Shown here one piece after another: positions 61,391-64,000 of a stretch of DNA of 64,000 nt (position 1 is the stretch's first letter; each line of letters opens with the position of its first letter). A program made the position numbers and the translations under genes. The notes below the pieces were generated by a model. It worked only from the letters and a program-made list of their open reading frames with translations. It ran no database searches and was not told the DNA's origin. Source of the stretch: Mangrovimonas sp. TPBH4 (GTDB lineage: Bacteria; Bacteroidota; Bacteroidia; Flavobacteriales; Flavobacteriaceae); contig NZ_LBIO01000040.1 in the NCBI RefSeq assembly GCF_001280505.1, forward strand, positions 310,001 through 374,000, given 5' to 3'.

Positions 61391-64000
61391 GTGAGTCATT
61401 TTAACAGCATACAACTTAAATTAGAGGAATTTATCAGGCGATATTACTTCAACGAATTGCTCAAAGGAGCCATTCTTTTTTTCGCTATTGGCCTTTTATA
61501 TTTTTTACTCACATTGTTCATCGAGTATGTATTGTGGCTAAATCCCACGGCCAGAACTATTTTGTTTTGGGTGTTTATAGCTGTTGAATTTGGACTGTTT
61601 ATAAAATTCATCTGGTTGCCATTGGCAAAGTTGTTCAAGCTTCAAAAAGGGATTGATTACGAACAAGCTTCCCAAATCATTGGAAAACACTTTCCTGAAG
61701 TAAGTGATAAATTGTTGAATGTGTTACAGTTGCAACAAACTTCCGCAGCACAAACTAGGGAATCTGATTTATTATTGGCTGGAATAGAACAAAAGTCTGC
61801 CGAATTGCAACCCGTACCTTTCAAATTGGCTATTAACTTCAAAAAGAATTTCAAATATTTAAAATACGCAGCCATTCCGTTGCTCATAATTGGCTTATCC
61901 TTCCTCACAGGACATTTCAATCTGTTTAGCGACAGCTATGAGAGGGTAGTTAATTACAAGACTGCCTATGAACCGCCAGCTCCGTTTAAATTTTTTGTGT
62001 TGAATGACAATTTAACGGCTGTTGAAAACAAGAATTATGTGTTGAAGGTGTCAACAGCGGGAAAGGTCATTCCGGAAAATGCCCAAATTCAATTTAACAA
62101 TGAAACTTATTTTTTACAGCAAACCTCGCCAGGACATTTTGAATATGTGTTTGAGCAGCCAATGGAATCCTTGGATTTTAGGATGATGGCGAATGATGTG
62201 GTTTCAAGAGATTATACTTTGGAAGTGACTAAGGTTCCTGCTCTAGTGAATTTTGAAATGCTTCTGGATTATCCAGGGCATACCAAAAAGGGAAATGAGG
62301 TTTTAAAAAGCACCGGAAGTGCTACCGTTCCTGAGGGAACTAAAGTGACTTGGAAAGTAAATACCAGGTCTACTGAAGGGGTGACCTTGTATGCAGAGGA
62401 TACCTTGCGTTTTGAAAAACTTGACGAGAATAATTTTGAAGGCAGTAAGCAGATCTTCAATAATAGCGATTATCAAATCAGTACAAGTAATCAAGCTTTA
62501 AAGGATTACGAAAGTTTGGCTTTTACCTTGAAAGTGATCAAGGACGATTATCCAGAAATTAGAGTGCAATCGGAAAAGGATAGTTTGGACCAACAGAGTT
62601 TATATTTCTACGGACAGGTGAGTGACGATTATGGACTAAGCAAATTGCAATTGGTCTATTATCCTGTGGAGAATGAATCCGCCAAGGAGTACGTTTCGAT
62701 TCCTGTAAACAATTCCAATTTTGACGAATTTGTAAGTGCCTTTCCAAATCAATTGAATGTAGAACCGGGGAAAGCTTACGAATTGTTTTTTCAGGTGTTT
62801 GATAATGATCGTTTGCATAATTACAAGCAGGTAAAGAGTCAAGTGTTTTCCTATCGGAAGCTTACGGCAGAAGAGGAAGAGTCCAAACAATTGAATGAAC
62901 AAAATGAAACGATTAAGGACCTAAATAATTCCTTCGATAAATTAAGAGAACAGGACCAGCAGCTTGAAGAATTTTCCAAAACACAAAAGGAAAAAGATCA
63001 ATTAAATTTTAACGACAAACAGAAGTTGCAACAATTCTTGAAACGTCAAAAGGCGCAGGAGGAAATGATGCAAAATTTCAATAAAAAGCTTCAGGAGAAT
63101 CTAGAGGAATTTCAAAAGGAAAGTAATGAAAAGGATGAATTCAAGGAAGCTTTAAAGGAACGCTTGGAAGAACAAGAACAGCAATTGAAGCAAGACGAGA
63201 AGTTGTTGGAAGAATTGGAAAAGCTCCAGGAGAAAATTCAAAAGGAAGAATTGACCGATAAGTTGGAACAATTGGCCAAACAAAATAAAAACAAACAACG
63301 AAGCTTGGAGCAGTTGCTGGAACTTACCAAACGCTATTATGTCGCCAAGAAAGCGGAACAATTGCAACAAGATTTGGAGCAATTAAGTGAAAATCAAGAA
63401 GATTTATCCAACAAGAATTCTGAAGAAAATAACAAGGAAGCCCAAGACGAATTGAATAAAGCTTTTGAGGAGTTTCAGAAAGAAATGGATGAACTTCAGA
63501 AGGAAAATGAAGGGTTAAAGAAACCAATGGATTTGCCAAAGGATGATATGACCGAGGAAGAAATCAAGGAAGAGCAACAAGGGGCGTCGGAGGATTTGGA
63601 AAAGCAGGAACAACAAGAACAGCAAAATGATCAACAAGGTGCACAGCAAAGTCAACAAAATGCAAAGAAAAAACAAAAGTCGGCTGCGCAAAAGATGAAA
63701 CAAATGAGCTCTGAAATGTCCCAAGCCATGATGGGCGGCGGTGGTCAGCAAATGGCTGAAGATGCTGAGATGCTAAGACAGATTTTGGATAATTTAGTGG
63801 TCTTTTCTTTTGATCAGGAAGCTTTGTTGAATACATTCAAAAGCATTGAAGTGAACCATAACGAGTATGGCAAATATTTACGCAAGCAAAGCAGTTTAAG
63901 GGAACATTTTGAACATATTGATGATAGCCTGTTTTCATTGTCGTTAAGACAACCTATGTTGTCTGAACAGGTGAACAGTCAAATCACGGAAGTGTTTTAT
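61391..64000 (+). CDS. DUF4175 family protein, 3' end beyond the window
   Basis: The frame opens with GTG at 61391 (VSHFNSIQLKLEEFIRRYYF) and stays open to base 64000, 870 residues. Two membrane segments lie at about 30-50 and 58-75, a third at about 155-175, followed by a periplasmic beta-rich region (about 185-470). A long Gln/Glu/Lys coiled coil covers about 475-780 (EEESKQLNEQNETIKDLNN, QQLKQDEKLLEELEKLQEK) and a Gln/Ala/Met-rich stretch follows. The family is conserved in Bacteroidota, typically about 1100 residues, with no proven function; it sits upstream of similar envelope genes in many genomes. No ATG lies upstream in frame with better fit. Confidence 0.85.
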   Translation, partial: MSHFNSIQLKLEEFIRRYYFNELLKGAILFFAIGLLYFLLTLFIEYVLWLNPTARTILFWVFIAVEFGLFIKFIWLPLAKLFKLQKGIDYEQASQIIGKHFPEVSDKLLNVLQLQQTSAAQTRESDLLLAGIEQKSAELQPVPFKLAINFKKNFKYLKYAAIPLLIIGLSFLTGHFNLFSDSYERVVNYKTAYEPPAPFKFFVLNDNLTAVENKNYVLKVSTAGKVIPENAQIQFNNETYFLQQTSPGHFEYVFEQPMESLDFRMMANDVVSRDYTLEVTKVPALVNFEMLLDYPGHTKKGNEVLKSTGSATVPEGTKVTWKVNTRSTEGVTLYAEDTLRFEKLDENNFEGSKQIFNNSDYQISTSNQALKDYESLAFTLKVIKDDYPEIRVQSEKDSLDQQSLYFYGQVSDDYGLSKLQLVYYPVENESAKEYVSIPVNNSNFDEFVSAFPNQLNVEPGKAYELFFQVFDNDRLHNYKQVKSQVFSYRKLTAEEEESKQLNEQNETIKDLNNSFDKLREQDQQLEEFSKTQKEKDQLNFNDKQKLQQFLKRQKAQEEMMQNFNKKLQENLEEFQKESNEKDEFKEALKERLEEQEQQLKQDEKLLEELEKLQEKIQKEELTDKLEQLAKQNKNKQRSLEQLLELTKRYYVAKKAEQLQQDLEQLSENQEDLSNKNSEENNKEAQDELNKAFEEFQKEMDELQKENEGLKKPMDLPKDDMTEEEIKEEQQGASEDLEKQEQQEQQNDQQGAQQSQQNAKKKQKSAAQKMKQMSSEMSQAMMGGGGQQMAEDAEMLRQILDNLVVFSFDQEALLNTFKSIEVNHNEYGKYLRKQSSLREHFEHIDDSLFSLSLRQPMLSEQVNSQITEVFY

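Noticed and set aside
63152-63836. Leu/Phe-rich minus-strand ORFs near the window end
   Set aside because: They are complements of the Gln/Glu/Lys coiled-coil coding sequence of the DUF4175 gene, which yields hydrophobic-looking antisense frames.

Overview
The window looks like chromosomal DNA of a marine-type member of the Flavobacteriaceae (Bacteroidota). The evidence is a SusC/SusD pair with FecR/ECF-sigma control, a type IX secretion (T9SS) sorting-domain remnant, many TAnnTTTG-type -7 promoter elements, few Shine-Dalgarno sequences, several TTG/GTG starts, moderate to low G+C, and housekeeping genes of Bacteroidota type (lepA, rbfA, glnS, gltX, rnr, folB). No prophage, insertion sequence, rRNA operon or CRISPR array was seen.

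1-14.9 kb is a polysaccharide utilisation locus (PUL) read leftwards: ECF sigma, FecR anti-sigma, SusC with an N-terminal signalling (STN) domain, SusD, three secreted CE1/esterase-D-like esterases, a GH3 lipoprotein, then a CitMHS organic-acid transporter and an AtuA-family protein cut by the window edge. The last two suggest that an acid released by the esterases is imported and catabolised. A plus-strand terminator and a -7 box lie in the fecR-susC gap and suggest an antisense RNA against the susC leader.

15-24.5 kb is accessory and partly decayed: a T9SS sorting-domain remnant, a FecR-domain lipoprotein with a lysine-rich tail, a PAF-acetylhydrolase-like hydrolase interrupted by an in-frame TAG, an ExbB/MotA-like membrane protein, a LytS/LytTR two-component pair, an Asp/Gly/Tyr-rich protein, a 54-residue zinc ribbon beside a DUF2007 protein, and a small membrane protein interrupted by an in-frame TGA.

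24.6-32.4 kb is core: a CAU-anticodon tRNA, methylmalonyl-CoA epimerase, rbfA, a LolC/E-like permease, dusB, a TonB-dependent receptor-like barrel and lepA. 32.5-34.5 kb is an AT-rich pocket of four unrecognised small genes. 34.6-39.6 kb is an ion-homeostasis block (CPA1 antiporter divergent from a UspA-SulP pair). 39.6-47.2 kb holds a metallo-hydrolase, a subtilase, the NAD-salvage pair pncB-pncA, rnpA, a C-terminal processing protease and a tandem OmpA protein.

47.2-49.0 kb (GNAT, CDF transporter, rpiB) reads left and 49.6 kb onward (rnr) reads right. The 648-bp AT-rich gap between them carries five DnaA-box-like 9-mers and is the best candidate for a chromosomal replication origin. 51.9-64 kb is core and conserved hypothetical: YbjQ-like protein, LysE exporter, tRNA-Cys, folB, glnS with an unusual C-terminal extension, DUF1761, a FemAB/GNAT-like protein, an SPFH protein, a beta-barrel protein, gltX and the start of a DUF4175 protein.
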